Shown here piece by piece: positions 7,816 through 16,946 of a stretch of DNA of 49,232 bases; position 1 is the stretch's first letter, and every line of letters starts with the position of its first letter. The notes below the pieces were generated by a model. That model did no database searches. It saw only the letters and a program-made list of their open reading frames with translations, and had not been told where the DNA came from. This DNA comes from Hydrogenophaga flava NBRC 102514 (lineage in GTDB: Bacteria > Pseudomonadota > Gammaproteobacteria > Burkholderiales > Burkholderiaceae_C): positions 1 to 49,232 of the forward strand of contig NZ_BCTF01000036.1 of the NCBI RefSeq assembly GCF_001571145.1, in the 5' to 3' direction. Both the position numbers and the translations under genes were made by a program.

Positions 7816-9048
7816 TCAGGGCCGCGCCTCATGCGCGAGCGCCCGCGCCACCACCTCGCAGAACCAGCGCACCCCCAGGGGCAAGGCGTCGTCGTTGAAG
7901 TCGTAGCAGGGGTGGTGCAGCGCGAACGAGTCCCCGGCCGCCAGCCCCTCTCTGCCCTGCCCCAGCCAGAGGTAGGCCCCCGGCCGGCGCTGCAACATGA
8001 AGGCGAAGTCTTCCGAGGTGAACGCCGCGCGCGGTGCCATCCCGGCCAGCAAGCCCGCGGCCTGCGCCGCTTCCAGCGCCACGGCGGCTTCGGCTGCGGT
8101 GTTGACCGTGGCGGGGTAGTAGCGCCGGTAGTCCACCTCCACCACCGTGCCGCTCGCCAGCGCCATGCCCTGTGCGGCGTCGCGCAGCGCGGCCTCGATG
8201 CGGTCCTGGGTGTCGGCATCGAAACTGCGCACCGTGCCGGTGATGCTCACCTCGGCAGGCAGCACGTTGTGGCTGTGGCCGCCCTCGATGCGGGTGACCG
8301 AGAGCACGGCCGACTCGTTCGGATCGATGCGCCGGGACACGATGGTGTTGAGCTGCACCACCAGTTGGCTGGCCGCCAGCAGCGCATCGGGTGTGTGGTG
8401 CGGTTGCGCGGCGTGACCGCCCTTGCCGCGCACCGTGATGTCGAAGCGGTCGGCCGCCGCCATGATGGGGCCAGGTCGCGTCTGTGCATGGCCTAGGGGC
8501 AGGTCGGGCCAGTTGTGCAGGGCATAGACGCTGTCGCAGGGGAAGCGCTCGAACAGCCCCTCATCGATCATGCGGGCTGCGCCAGCCTGCCCTTCTTCGG
8601 CGGGCTGGAAGATGAAATGCACGGTCCCGGTCAGCCCCAGGGACCGGTGCGTGCGGACCAGCTGCCGGGCCGCGCCGATGAGCATCGCGGTGTGCCCGTC
8701 ATGGCCACAGCCATGGTGTTTGCCCGCATGCTGGCTGGCGTGGGGCCGCTGCCCGAGCTCCACCAACGGCAGGGCATCCATGTCGGCGCGCAGGCCGACG
8801 CTGCGCACACGCGGGCCATCGGCCCGCGCAGCGCCCGGCTCGCCACAGCGCAGGGTTCCGACCACGCCGGTGCCCCCCACGCCTTCGCTCACCTCCAGGC
8901 CCAGCAGGCGCAGGGCCTGTGCCACGATGCCGGCGGTGCGGCGCTCCTCGTAGGCCAGTTCGGGGTGGGCGTGCAGGTCGCGCCGCAGCGCGACCAGGTC
9001 CGGCAGCAGGTCCCCGACCGGGGAGGCATGGTTTGGCAAGAGGGACAT
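7816..9048 (-). CDS. M20-family amidohydrolase (hippurate hydrolase/aminoacylase-like)
   Basis: This is a zinc-dependent amidase expected to release an amino acid or amine from an N-acyl conjugate in the cytoplasm. Its 410 residues match the IAA-amino-acid/hippurate hydrolase length. Metal-site motifs are in order: DLHAHPELAYEE near residue 27, GLRADMDALP near residue 89, HGCGHDGHTAML near residue 113, and QPAEEGQAGAARMI near residue 152. The C-terminal LHHPCYDFNDDALPLG holds the last metal His. It lies 47 bases after the porin, in the same direction, so the pair may be co-transcribed. A decayed copy of its 3' end is at 32606-32883, linking it to the catabolic region. The true substrate is unknown. 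Confidence 0.88.
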   Translation of the reverse strand: MSLLPNHASPVGDLLPDLVALRRDLHAHPELAYEERRTAGIVAQALRLLGLEVSEGVGGTGVVGTLRCGEPGAARADGPRVRSVGLRADMDALPLVELGQRPHASQHAGKHHGCGHDGHTAMLIGAARQLVRTHRSLGLTGTVHFIFQPAEEGQAGAARMIDEGLFERFPCDSVYALHNWPDLPLGHAQTRPGPIMAAADRFDITVRGKGGHAAQPHHTPDALLAASQLVVQLNTIVSRRIDPNESAVLSVTRIEGGHSHNVLPAEVSITGTVRSFDADTQDRIEAALRDAAQGMALASGTVVEVDYRRYYPATVNTAAEAAVALEAAQAAGLLAGMAPRAAFTSEDFAFMLQRRPGAYLWLGQGREGLAAGDSFALHHPCYDFNDDALPLGVRWFCEVVARALAHEARP

Positions 9049-9095
9049 GGTGCTACCCGTTTGTGTTGGAGAACCCGCTGCGCGCCGAGACAGGC

Positions 9096-10058
9096 TCAGA
9101 AGTTGTGGGTCAGGCCCACGCCATAGACCTGCTTGGTGCCGTCGGTGATGTAGCGCTTGGACGCCACGTCAACGTAGACGCTGGTGCGCTTGGACAGCGC
9201 GTAGTTCGCACCGACGGACACCACACGCTGCTTCTTGACACCGTCCACATCGGCGCTGCCCCAACCGGCCTTCAGCGTCGTGGCACCCAGCGCATACGTG
9301 GCGCCCAGCGTCGTCACCTTGGCTTCGGAGCCGGCAGCCGACTCGCTGACGTTGTACATGCCCATCAGCGTCAGGTCGGCGAAGCGGCTGCGCAGGCCCA
9401 GCGAGGTTTCCTTGGCACCAGCGCTGTTCTTGCCGGCACCCAGCATGGCGCGCGTGCGGCCGTCGTTGTAGACCAGCGCACCGGCGCGCGTGGTGCCGAC
9501 GGCGTCAGCCGGCTTCTCGGGCGAGTAGCTCAGGTGCGCAGAGAAGTTGGCGAACTTGGCGGAGTCGTAGAACACGGCGTTGGCCACGCGGCCGGAGCCA
9601 CCGCCGGCCGGATCGGCCGAGTAGTTCCAGTGCCACAGGTCCCAGGCCGGGGATGCGATGCGGCTGAAGTTGTCCCAGGCGTCAAAAGCCCAGTCGTTGC
9701 TCTGGATCGCATCGACCGCGCGGCCCAGGCGCAGGGCGCCGAACCCACCCTTGAGGCCGACGGTGGTCTCGCCGTGCCAGGCAGGCTTGGTGCCCGCCCC
9801 TTCGAGTGCGCCCGTGTCCACGTCCAGGCGCTGGCGCAGCTTGAAGGTAGCCGTCAAACCACCGCCGAGGTCTTCTGTGCCATCGAACTGGAGGTGGCTG
9901 CGCTTGATGGTGCCGAGGTTGGTCATCGATGCCTTGTCGCGGAACACGCCGACGTCGAGGCTGCCGCTGATGGTGACACCCGACTGGGCGATGGCTGCGC
10001 CACTGGCCAGCACGAGCGCCGTTGGAAGAAGGTGGCGAAGGTTGGTGGAGAGTTTCAT
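9096..10058 (-). CDS. Gram-negative general porin (OmpC-like, porin_4 type)
   Basis: This is an outer-membrane beta-barrel channel of 320 residues. The start ATG at 10058 is preceded by a GAGGA ribosome binding site and gives a signal peptide (MKLSTNLRHLLPTALVLASG, cleavage after AIA near residue 24). The mature protein begins QSGVTISGSLDVGV, the usual opening of neisserial/burkholderial porins. It ends with a terminal Phe (GVGLTHNF), the outer-membrane insertion signal. The barrel has alternating amphipathic strands, and a probable constriction-loop segment is rich in Trp and Asp (residues 110-150). The frame is open much further upstream through the neighbouring dehydrogenase, but that is a high-GC shadow. 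It probably supplies outer-membrane passage for the substrate of the cluster. Confidence 0.9.
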   Translation of the reverse strand: MKLSTNLRHLLPTALVLASGAAIAQSGVTISGSLDVGVFRDKASMTNLGTIKRSHLQFDGTEDLGGGLTATFKLRQRLDVDTGALEGAGTKPAWHGETTVGLKGGFGALRLGRAVDAIQSNDWAFDAWDNFSRIASPAWDLWHWNYSADPAGGGSGRVANAVFYDSAKFANFSAHLSYSPEKPADAVGTTRAGALVYNDGRTRAMLGAGKNSAGAKETSLGLRSRFADLTLMGMYNVSESAAGSEAKVTTLGATYALGATTLKAGWGSADVDGVKKQRVVSVGANYALSKRTSVYVDVASKRYITDGTKQVYGVGLTHNF

Positions 10059-10212
10059 TTGTTCCTCAGGTTGTAGCTTTTGATCACCCCTCGGGAACAT
10101 CCTTCGGGGCCGGGTCATTGAAGCACCGTCGAACAAATTTCCCGTTTCAAACTGGGGGCCTGCAACAGCACAGCTGGTGTTTGTGAGGCCCGCAAAAAAA
10201 CATTCTTCGGCA

Positions 10213-10240
10213 GAAAAAACCGAGGGCCTTTCGGCCCCCG
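10213..10240 (-). terminator. Rho-independent terminator after the semialdehyde dehydrogenase
   Basis: Read leftward, the hairpin CGGGGGCC-GAAA-GGCCCTCG (10221-10240) is followed by GTTTTTTCTG. It begins 6 bases after the dehydrogenase stop (10247-10249). It should end the long leftward catabolic transcript and separate it from the porin gene. Confidence 0.85.
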
Positions 10241-10246
10241 GGAAAT

Positions 10247-11713
10247 TCAGTCCAGCTGCCCCTGGCACAGGTACTTGATGTGCGTGTAGTCGTCCAGACC
10301 ATGCGTGGAACCCTCGCGGCCGAAGCCCGATTCCTTCACGCCGCCGAAGGGCGCTGCCTCCGACGCGAGCGCACCTTCGTTGATGCCGACGATGCCGGTT
10401 TCCAGCGCCTCGGCCACGCGCCAGATGCGCCGCACGTCCTGGCTGTAGAAGTACGCGGCCAGACCGAAAGGCGTGTCGTTGGCCTGCGCCACCACGGTCG
10501 CCTCGTCGTCGAACACCGCCATCGCCGCGACCGGGCCGAAGGTTTCTTCGCACGAGCAGGCCATGTGCGGACTGACCCCCATGAGCACGGTGGGCGCGTA
10601 GTAGTTCGGACCCAGCGCCGTCAGGCGCTTGCCGCCAATGAGCAGCTGCGCGCCTTGTGCCACGGCGTCCTGCACATGGCGCTCGATCTTGTCCACTGCG
10701 CGGGCGTTGATCATGGGGCCGATCTGCGACGCCGGGTCGCTGGCCGGACCGACCTTGAGGGCCTCCACGCGGGCGCATAGCTTCTGGGCGAACTGCTCCT
10801 GCACCTTGCGGTGCACGAACAGCCGGTTGGGGCTGACGCAGGTCTGCCCGCCGTTGCGGAACTTCGCCGCCATCACACCGTCCACCGCGGCGTCCAGATC
10901 GGCGTCCTCGAAGACGATAAAGGGCGCGTTGCCGCCGAGCTCCAGCGACAACTTCTTGAGCGTGTCCGCGCTGCGCCGCGCCAGGTGCTTGCCGACCGCG
11001 GTGGAGCCGGTGAAGGTGATCTTGCGCACACGGCTGTCGTCCAGCCACAGGTCCACCACCTCCGGCGTCTTCTCGCGCGAGGCGGTGACGATGTTCAGCA
11101 CGCCCGGGGGCACCCCGGCCTCGTTCGCCAGATGCACCAGGGCCAGCGAGGTCAACGGGGTGTCCTCGGCGGGCTTGCAGACCACGGTGCACCCGGCGGC
11201 CAGCGCGGGCGCGATCTTGCGGGCGATCATTGCGGCCGGAAAGTTCCACGGCGTGATGGCGGCCACCACGCCGATGGCCTCCTTCAGCACGAACACCTTG
11301 CGGCCGCTGACGTGCGCGGGAATGACCTCGCCGTTCAGCCGCGTGGCTTCTTCGCCGAACCACTCGATGTAGCTGGCGGCGTAGGCGACTTCGCCCTTGC
11401 CCTCGGCCAGTGGCTTGCCCTGCTCGCGCGAGATGAGCTTGCCCAGGTCGTCCTGTTGCGCCATGACCAGGTCGTTCCAGCGCTTGATGATCGCGGCCCG
11501 CTGCTTGGCCGGCACCTTCTTCCAGCTGGCAAACGCCTGGTGGGCGGCGTCCAGCGCCGCGGCGGCCTCGGCCGCGCCCGAGTCGGGCACGCGGGTGATC
11601 AGCTCGCCGGTGGCGGGATCGGTGACGTCCAGTGTGGCCGCGGTAGAAGACCACTGGCCGGCGATGAAGTTGGCGCTGCGGACCAGGTCCGCGCGTTGAA
11701 GGGTCAGAGACAT
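10247..11713 (-). CDS. gabD: Succinate-semialdehyde dehydrogenase family protein (GabD-like)
   Basis: This is an NAD(P)-dependent aldehyde dehydrogenase, most like succinate-semialdehyde dehydrogenase. That enzyme oxidises the semialdehyde from 4-aminobutyrate-type catabolism to succinate. It has 488 residues. The visible motifs are the TPWNFP segment near residue 154, the cofactor segment FTGSTAVGK near residue 234, catalytic Glu259 in LELGGNAP and catalytic Cys292 in NGGQTCVSPNR. It follows the dual ABC ATPase by 42 bases and closes the leftward operon before a terminator. Its presence suggests that the imported compound is cut to a C4 semialdehyde. The exact aldehyde (succinate or glutarate semialdehyde) cannot be settled from sequence. 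Confidence 0.88.
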   Translation of the reverse strand: MSLTLQRADLVRSANFIAGQWSSTAATLDVTDPATGELITRVPDSGAAEAAAALDAAHQAFASWKKVPAKQRAAIIKRWNDLVMAQQDDLGKLISREQGKPLAEGKGEVAYAASYIEWFGEEATRLNGEVIPAHVSGRKVFVLKEAIGVVAAITPWNFPAAMIARKIAPALAAGCTVVCKPAEDTPLTSLALVHLANEAGVPPGVLNIVTASREKTPEVVDLWLDDSRVRKITFTGSTAVGKHLARRSADTLKKLSLELGGNAPFIVFEDADLDAAVDGVMAAKFRNGGQTCVSPNRLFVHRKVQEQFAQKLCARVEALKVGPASDPASQIGPMINARAVDKIERHVQDAVAQGAQLLIGGKRLTALGPNYYAPTVLMGVSPHMACSCEETFGPVAAMAVFDDEATVVAQANDTPFGLAAYFYSQDVRRIWRVAEALETGIVGINEGALASEAAPFGGVKESGFGREGSTHGLDDYTHIKYLCQGQLD

Positions 11714-11755
11714 GACAGTGAAAGAAGAAAGGAGGAAAGAGACAAGGCCGGCGGT

Positions 11756-13384
11756 TCAGGCCGCCACGGCCGCCGCAGACATGGCGGCATCGCGCTCGTC
11801 CAGCCAGCCCTGGCGCATCTCGGGCACCGACGCCTCCAGCAGTTCGTAGTACGGGTGGTGGGGACCGTGGTCGAAGTCGGCCCGCGCCACCTGGTCGAGC
11901 TTGCGGCCGTGCTGCATGACGATGATCTCGTCGCACACCGATTTCACGGTGTGCAGGTCGTGGCTGATGAACAGGTAGGACACGCCCAGCTCGCGCCGCA
12001 GGTCGGCCATCAGTTCCAGCACCGCCGCACCCACCACGGTGTCCAGGGCCGAGGTCACCTCGTCGCAGAGGATCAGCTCGGGCTCGGCGGCCAGGGCGCG
12101 GGCCAAGTTGACGCGCTGCTTCTGCCCACCCGACAGCCCGCCCGGCAGGCGCTGCGCCACGCCACGCGGCAGCCGCACCAGGTCCAGCAGCTCGTGGATG
12201 CGCTTGTCCAGCGCCGGGCCCTTGAGACCCTTGTAGAACTGCAGGGGCCGCGCGATGATGCGTTCGATGGTCTGGGACGGGTTGAGCGCCGTGTCGGCCA
12301 TCTGGAACACGATCTGGATCTGCCGCAGCTCTTCCTTGCTGCGCTGGCGCACCACGGGTCTGAGCGCGCGGCCTTTGAACAGGATGTTGCCGCGGCAGGG
12401 TGCGATCAGACCGGCCACAGCGCGGGCCAGCGTGGTCTTGCCCGAACCCGACTCGCCAATGACCCCGATGGCCTGGCCCTTGTAGAGCTTGAAGTTGATG
12501 TCTTCCAGGATCAGGGATGCGGGCTGACCCTGGGCGTTGAGCGCGCCGTAACCGGCCGACAGCTGGTTGACCTCCAGCAGAAGTTCGCCCTTGTGCAGGT
12601 CGGTGGCCAGGGGCGCGGGGCGCGCGGCCGCCAGCAGGCTGCGGGTGTACTCGTGCGCGGGTTCGGACAGGATGCGCCCGGTGGTGTTGAGCTCCTGCGC
12701 CAGGCCGTTTCGCAGCACCAGGATGTGGTCCGCCATCTGGGCCACCACCGCGAGGTCGTGGCTCACGTACACCGCCGTCGCGTTGCGCTCGCGCACCACG
12801 CGGCGGAAGGCGCGCAGCACCTCGATCTGCGTGGTCACGTCCAGCGCTGTGGTGGGCTCGTCCAGGATCACCAGATCGGGGTCCGTGATGAGCGCCATCG
12901 CGGCCATCAGGCGCTGCAGCTGACCGCCAGAGACCTGGTGCGGGTAACGCTGACCGATGGTCTCGGGGTTGGGCAGGGCCAGCTCGCGGAACAGCTGCAC
13001 GGCCTTGACTTCCGCATCGTGGCGCGAGAGCGTGCCGTGGATGCGCGTGGGCTCAATCACCTGGTCCATGATGGTGCGGGACGGGTCGAACGACGCGGCC
13101 GCGCTCTGCGCGATGTAGGAGACCGTGCGGCCCCGCAACGCCCGCAGCGCGCCCGCGCCCAGCGAGAGCACGTCCGTCTCGCCGATGCGCACGCTGCCGC
13201 CGCTGATCTGGCAGCCGCGGCGCGCATGCCCCATCAGCGCCAGCGCGGTGGTGGTCTTGCCGGAACCCGACTCGCCGATCAGCGCCAGCACCTCGCCGGG
13301 GCGGATGGTGAAGCTCAGCGCATCGACCAGTGTGGCATCGCCGGCCCGGATGGTGAGTTTGTCTACAACGACCAGTGAGCCCAT
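11756..13384 (-). CDS. Dual-ATPase dipeptide/oligopeptide-type ABC ATP-binding protein
   Basis: This is one polypeptide containing both ABC ATPases (DppD-DppF fusion arrangement, as in GsiA). It energises the DppB/DppC-type permeases encoded upstream. I chose the ATG at 13384 (542 residues), one base after the upstream permease stop. The first ATPase has Walker A GESGSGKT (37-44), VSGGQLQR and LVILDEPTTALD. The second has GESGSGKT near residue 320, LSGGQKQR and LILCDEVTSALD. Note that the second Walker B is followed by EV instead of EP. A C-terminal oligopeptide-ABC tail follows each half. Fused ATPases are common for opine, glutathione and peptide importers, so substrate identity is open. 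Confidence 0.9.
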   Translation of the reverse strand: MGSLVVVDKLTIRAGDATLVDALSFTIRPGEVLALIGESGSGKTTTALALMGHARRGCQISGGSVRIGETDVLSLGAGALRALRGRTVSYIAQSAAASFDPSRTIMDQVIEPTRIHGTLSRHDAEVKAVQLFRELALPNPETIGQRYPHQVSGGQLQRLMAAMALITDPDLVILDEPTTALDVTTQIEVLRAFRRVVRERNATAVYVSHDLAVVAQMADHILVLRNGLAQELNTTGRILSEPAHEYTRSLLAAARPAPLATDLHKGELLLEVNQLSAGYGALNAQGQPASLILEDINFKLYKGQAIGVIGESGSGKTTLARAVAGLIAPCRGNILFKGRALRPVVRQRSKEELRQIQIVFQMADTALNPSQTIERIIARPLQFYKGLKGPALDKRIHELLDLVRLPRGVAQRLPGGLSGGQKQRVNLARALAAEPELILCDEVTSALDTVVGAAVLELMADLRRELGVSYLFISHDLHTVKSVCDEIIVMQHGRKLDQVARADFDHGPHHPYYELLEASVPEMRQGWLDERDAAMSAAAVAA

Positions 13385-13385
13385 G

Positions 13386-14276
13386 TCAGCGCCCTCCCCG
13401 TTCGCGGGCCGCACGGCCCGGCAGATTGTCGATGACCAGATTGACGGCGATCGTCAGGCTGGCGATGGCGATGGAGGGCGCGATAACCGCGGCCCCAGCG
13501 TCGGGCAGTGCCTCGATGTTCTCGCGCACCAGCGAGCCCCAGTCGGCCTCCGGCGGCTGGATGCCCAGCCCCAGGAAGCTCATGCTGGCCAGCAGCAGCA
13601 CCACGTAGACGAAGCGCAACCCGAAATCGGCCAGCATGGGGCCGGTGATGTTGGGCAGGATCTCGTTCAGCATCACGTAAAACGTGCCTTCGCCGCGCGT
13701 ACGGGCCACGGTCACGTAGTCCATCGCGTTGATGTTGACGGCCAGCGAGCGCGCAATCCGGTAGGAGCCCGGCGTGTAGATGATGCCCGCCATGACGATG
13801 AGCATGGCCACCGACGAACCGAAGCTGGCCACCATCAGCAGCGCGAACATCTTGCTGGGGATTGCGGTCAGCGTGTCCAGCACGCGGCTGAGCACGCTGT
13901 CGGTCCAGCGCCCGGTGGCCGCCGCCAGCAGGGCCAGCAGCGTGCCTGTGCCGCTGGCCAGCACCGTGGCCACGAAGGCCACGCCCACGGTGTAGCGGGC
14001 ACCTTCGATGACCCGCGCCAGCATGTCGCGCCCAAGGTAGTCGGTGCCCAGCCAGTGCGCGGCGCTGATGGGTGCGAACACGTCGCCGCCATCGGCGGCG
14101 CCGGTTTGCGACAGCAGCGACGGCCCGAAGGCCGCGGCGCCGGCCCAGAACAGCACAACGGCCAGACCGATCCAGCCGGTGGGTCCGAAGTGGGCCAGGC
14201 GCCGGTACCAGCGGGGCCGGGCCGGTCTGTTCTGGCCGCCGCCCTGAATGGCGTTGCTCATGGCGAAGTCCTTCAT
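13386..14276 (-). CDS. ABC transporter permease, DppC-type
   Basis: This is an inner-membrane permease of the binding-protein-dependent transport family (peptide/nickel/opine type). I chose ATG 14276 because it overlaps the DppB-type stop by ATGA; an internal ATG at 14261 is a possible alternative. The protein has 296 residues. The N-terminal OppC-like segment holds the first membrane helix (residues 33-50) and the HWLGTDYLGRDMLARVIEGA motif near residues 75-95 typical of DppC. About five further helices follow. The EAA loop is in the MDYVTVARTRGEG region near residue 190. It ends one base before the ATPase start. Confidence 0.9.
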   Translation of the reverse strand: MKDFAMSNAIQGGGQNRPARPRWYRRLAHFGPTGWIGLAVVLFWAGAAAFGPSLLSQTGAADGGDVFAPISAAHWLGTDYLGRDMLARVIEGARYTVGVAFVATVLASGTGTLLALLAAATGRWTDSVLSRVLDTLTAIPSKMFALLMVASFGSSVAMLIVMAGIIYTPGSYRIARSLAVNINAMDYVTVARTRGEGTFYVMLNEILPNITGPMLADFGLRFVYVVLLLASMSFLGLGIQPPEADWGSLVRENIEALPDAGAAVIAPSIAIASLTIAVNLVIDNLPGRAARERGGR

Positions 14277-15229
14277 GCGTGCCTCAGACGGGGGTTGGCC
14301 ACGATGCCGCACACGTCAGCGAGCGTGACCAGGAACAGGTAACCGGCGCAGAACAGCATGGTGCAGGCCTGCACCAGCGGAATGTCGCGCTGGGCCACGC
14401 CTTCCACCATCAGCTTGGCGATGCCGGGGTAGTTGAAGATGGTCTCGACGATGATCACGCCGCCCAGCAGGTACGACAGGCTCAGCGCCACCGCGTTGGC
14501 GATCGGCCCCACGGCGTTGGGCAGCGCGTGCGCGAGCACGGTGCGCATCGGCGAGGCGCCCTTGAGGCGCACCATCTCGATGTAGGGTGCCTCCAGCTGG
14601 TCGATCACCGCGGCGCGCGTCATGCGCATCATCTGCGCCACGATCACGCAGGTCAGCGTCACCACCGGCATGGCAAAGGCGCGCAGCATCTGGCCCAGGG
14701 ACTCGATGTCGCTGGCGTAAGACAGCGCCGGCAGCCAGCGCAGCTGCACCGCGAACACCAGCACCGCCAGGGTGGCCACCAGGAACTCGGGCACCGAGAC
14801 CACGGTGACGGCGGCGGTAGACATGGCACGGTCGAACCAGGAGCCGCGCCACACCGCCGCCGAGATACCCAACGTCAGCGCGATCGGAACCGAGAACAGC
14901 GCAGTCACCGCCGCCAGCAGCAGCGAATTGGGCAGTCGGCTGGCGATGAGGTCCACCACCGGCACCCGGGCTGCAGCCGAGAGACCCAGGTCGCCCTGGG
15001 CAAGCCCGCCAAGCCAGCGCAGGTAGCGCTCGTGCGCCGGCCGGTCCAGGCCCATCTGGGTGCGCAGTTCGGCCAGCACCTCGGGTGTGGCCTCCTGACC
15101 CAGCATTTCCTGCGCCGCATCGCCCGGCAGCACGGAGGTGATGGCAAACACCACCACCGACACCGCCAGCAGCGACAGCAGCGCCAGCCCGATGCGCTGC
15201 GCGACCAGTTTGAACAAGATGCCGTTCAT
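14273..15229 (-). CDS. ABC transporter permease, DppB-type
   Basis: This is the partner permease of the DppC-type protein. It has 318 residues with an N-terminal helix (LALLSLLAVSVVVFAITSVL), then the characteristic PGDAAQEMLGQEATPE and MGLDRPAHERYLRWLGGLAQ region of DppB-type proteins before the core helices. The EAA loop is visible as PYIEMVRLKGASPMRTVLAHALPNA, with PYIEMVRLKGAS near residue 205. It starts 16 bases after the binding-protein gene stop and overlaps the next permease by 4 bases. That gives a compact SBP-B-C-DF order. Confidence 0.92.
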   Translation of the reverse strand: MNGILFKLVAQRIGLALLSLLAVSVVVFAITSVLPGDAAQEMLGQEATPEVLAELRTQMGLDRPAHERYLRWLGGLAQGDLGLSAAARVPVVDLIASRLPNSLLLAAVTALFSVPIALTLGISAAVWRGSWFDRAMSTAAVTVVSVPEFLVATLAVLVFAVQLRWLPALSYASDIESLGQMLRAFAMPVVTLTCVIVAQMMRMTRAAVIDQLEAPYIEMVRLKGASPMRTVLAHALPNAVGPIANAVALSLSYLLGGVIIVETIFNYPGIAKLMVEGVAQRDIPLVQACTMLFCAGYLFLVTLADVCGIVANPRLRHA

Positions 15230-15245
15230 GGCCTTGTTGTCCGCT

Positions 15246-16868
15246 TCAGGCGTCGAGCCACACGTGCTCGGCGAACGAGGTGCCCATCATCCCGCCAATC
15301 GGGATCGGCGACAGGCCTTTGAGCTTCTTGGTGTGGCCATCCAGGCTGGAGTTGAAGCACGGGATGCCGATGCCCCCATCCTGGTGGATCATCACCTGCA
15401 TGTCGGCGTACATCTGGGTGCGCTTGGCCAGGTCGGTCTCACCACGCGCGGCCACCAGCAGCTGGTCGAACTTCTCGTTCTTCCAGCCCGCCTCGTTCCA
15501 CGGTGCATCAGACTTGAAGAACAGGGTCAGGGCCAGATCGGCACTGGGACGGGAGTTGATGTTGCCGAAGCCCACCGGGTGCTTCATCCAGTGCGAAGAC
15601 CAGTAGCCGTCGGCTGGCATGCGGCGCACGTCCAGGTTCAGACCGATCTGCTTGGCGGCGTACTGCATGACCAGCGCCGTTTCGACCGAGTTGGTCGCGG
15701 CCGGGGAGGCCACCACCGGGATAGGGGTGCTGCCCAGGTTGGCTTTCTGCAGGTGCCACTTGGCCTTCTCGGGGTCGTAGGGCCGCTGCGGCAGGCCCTT
15801 GAAGAAGAAGCGGTTGTTCGGGGCGATCGGCTGGTCGTTGGCCACCATCCCGCGGCCGGCCTGGATGTTCTTGAGCAGCTGCTCGCGGTTGAACAGGTGT
15901 TTCATGGCCAGCACGAAGTCGGGGTTGGTCCCCGGGCCGCCGTCGCGCCGCATGATGAGGTTGGTGTAGTTAGTGGCCTTGGTCTCGAAGATCGTGTGGG
16001 AGCCACTGTCCAGCACACGGTTGAGCGAGCGCGGCGACACAGCCGCCACCAGGTCCAGCTGGCCGGACAGCAGCGCATTGACGCGCGCTGACTCGTCGGA
16101 AATGCCCACGAGCTCGATTTCGTCCAGATAGGGCCGGTTGGGCTTCCAGTAGCTGTCATTGCGGACCGCGATCGAACGCTCGCCCGGCTTGAACTCCTTG
16201 AGCTTGAAGGGGCCAGTGCCGATGCCGGCAGCGAAGTTGGTGGTGCCGTCCGGAACAATGTGGAAATGGTAGGTGCCCAGGATCACGGGCAGGTCGGCGT
16301 TCGGCGCGGTCAGGCGGAAGGTCACCTCGTTGGGGCCGGTGGCGGTCACCGACTCGAATTGGTCGGCCAACACCTTGGCCCGCGATCCGGTCGCCGGGTC
16401 TTTGTGCCGCATCATGGAGAACACCACGTCGGCCGGCGTCAGCGGCTTGCCATTGTGGAAGCTCACGCCCTTGCGCAGCTTGAACACCCAGGTCTGGGCG
16501 TCTTTGGTGCTGAACTCCTCGGCCAGCTGCGGTTGCGGCGTCAGGCTGCCGTCCAGCACGGTCAGGCCGTTGTAGAACATGAAGCCACGGCAATAGTCGA
16601 TGTGGCCGGACTGACGAGCCGGGTCCAGCGTGTCGTTCACGCCCGAGGACAAGCTGGCCACCTTGATGCGGCCTCCCTTTTTCGGCGTCTGCGCATGGGC
16701 CGTGGTGGCCAGCGACGCGATGCTGCCCGCCAGCGTGGCCTGCATGCCTCCAGCCGCCAGCATGGCCAGCACGTCGCGGCGCGAAGCGCCACGACGCAGC
16801 GAGTCCATCATGCGGATGCTCTCTTCGGGACCGACAAGTTCCCGAAACTGTTTCTGGTTATTGCTCAT
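15246..16868 (-). CDS. SBP_bac_5 periplasmic binding protein with Tat signal
   Basis: This is the solute receptor of the peptide-type ABC importer, 540 residues. It has a long N-terminus with a twin-arginine motif (SRRDVLAML, Arg30-Arg31), a hydrophobic stretch (residues 37-55) and an AHA cleavage site near residue 59. Tat export suggests folding before export, seen in many betaproteobacterial members of this family. The family signature region is visible: LTPQPQLAEEFSTKDAQTWV, then FKLRKGVSFHNGKPLTPADV near residues 115-150. It is 78 bases downstream of the FAD oxidase gene. Family members bind peptides, opines, amines or sugars, so the ligand is not predictable. Confidence 0.9.
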   Translation of the reverse strand: MSNNQKQFRELVGPEESIRMMDSLRRGASRRDVLAMLAAGGMQATLAGSIASLATTAHAQTPKKGGRIKVASLSSGVNDTLDPARQSGHIDYCRGFMFYNGLTVLDGSLTPQPQLAEEFSTKDAQTWVFKLRKGVSFHNGKPLTPADVVFSMMRHKDPATGSRAKVLADQFESVTATGPNEVTFRLTAPNADLPVILGTYHFHIVPDGTTNFAAGIGTGPFKLKEFKPGERSIAVRNDSYWKPNRPYLDEIELVGISDESARVNALLSGQLDLVAAVSPRSLNRVLDSGSHTIFETKATNYTNLIMRRDGGPGTNPDFVLAMKHLFNREQLLKNIQAGRGMVANDQPIAPNNRFFFKGLPQRPYDPEKAKWHLQKANLGSTPIPVVASPAATNSVETALVMQYAAKQIGLNLDVRRMPADGYWSSHWMKHPVGFGNINSRPSADLALTLFFKSDAPWNEAGWKNEKFDQLLVAARGETDLAKRTQMYADMQVMIHQDGGIGIPCFNSSLDGHTKKLKGLSPIPIGGMMGTSFAEHVWLDA

Positions 16869-16946
16869 GGTTGCTCCTCGTTTGAAAAGTGGCGGTTGCC
16901 GGGTGGGGTTCAGGGAAATCGTTCGGGCCCGAAGGCCGTTTCAGCG

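Noticed and set aside
10059..11936. N-terminal extension making the porin a 946-residue protein
   Set aside because: The extra part is out-of-frame translation of the dehydrogenase; the porin has its own RBS, signal peptide and an upstream terminator.
10811..13378. 855-codon plus-strand open frame opposite the dual ABC ATPase and dehydrogenase
   Set aside because: His/Gly/Arg/Gln-rich translation without domains, antisense to two clear genes; a high-GC shadow.
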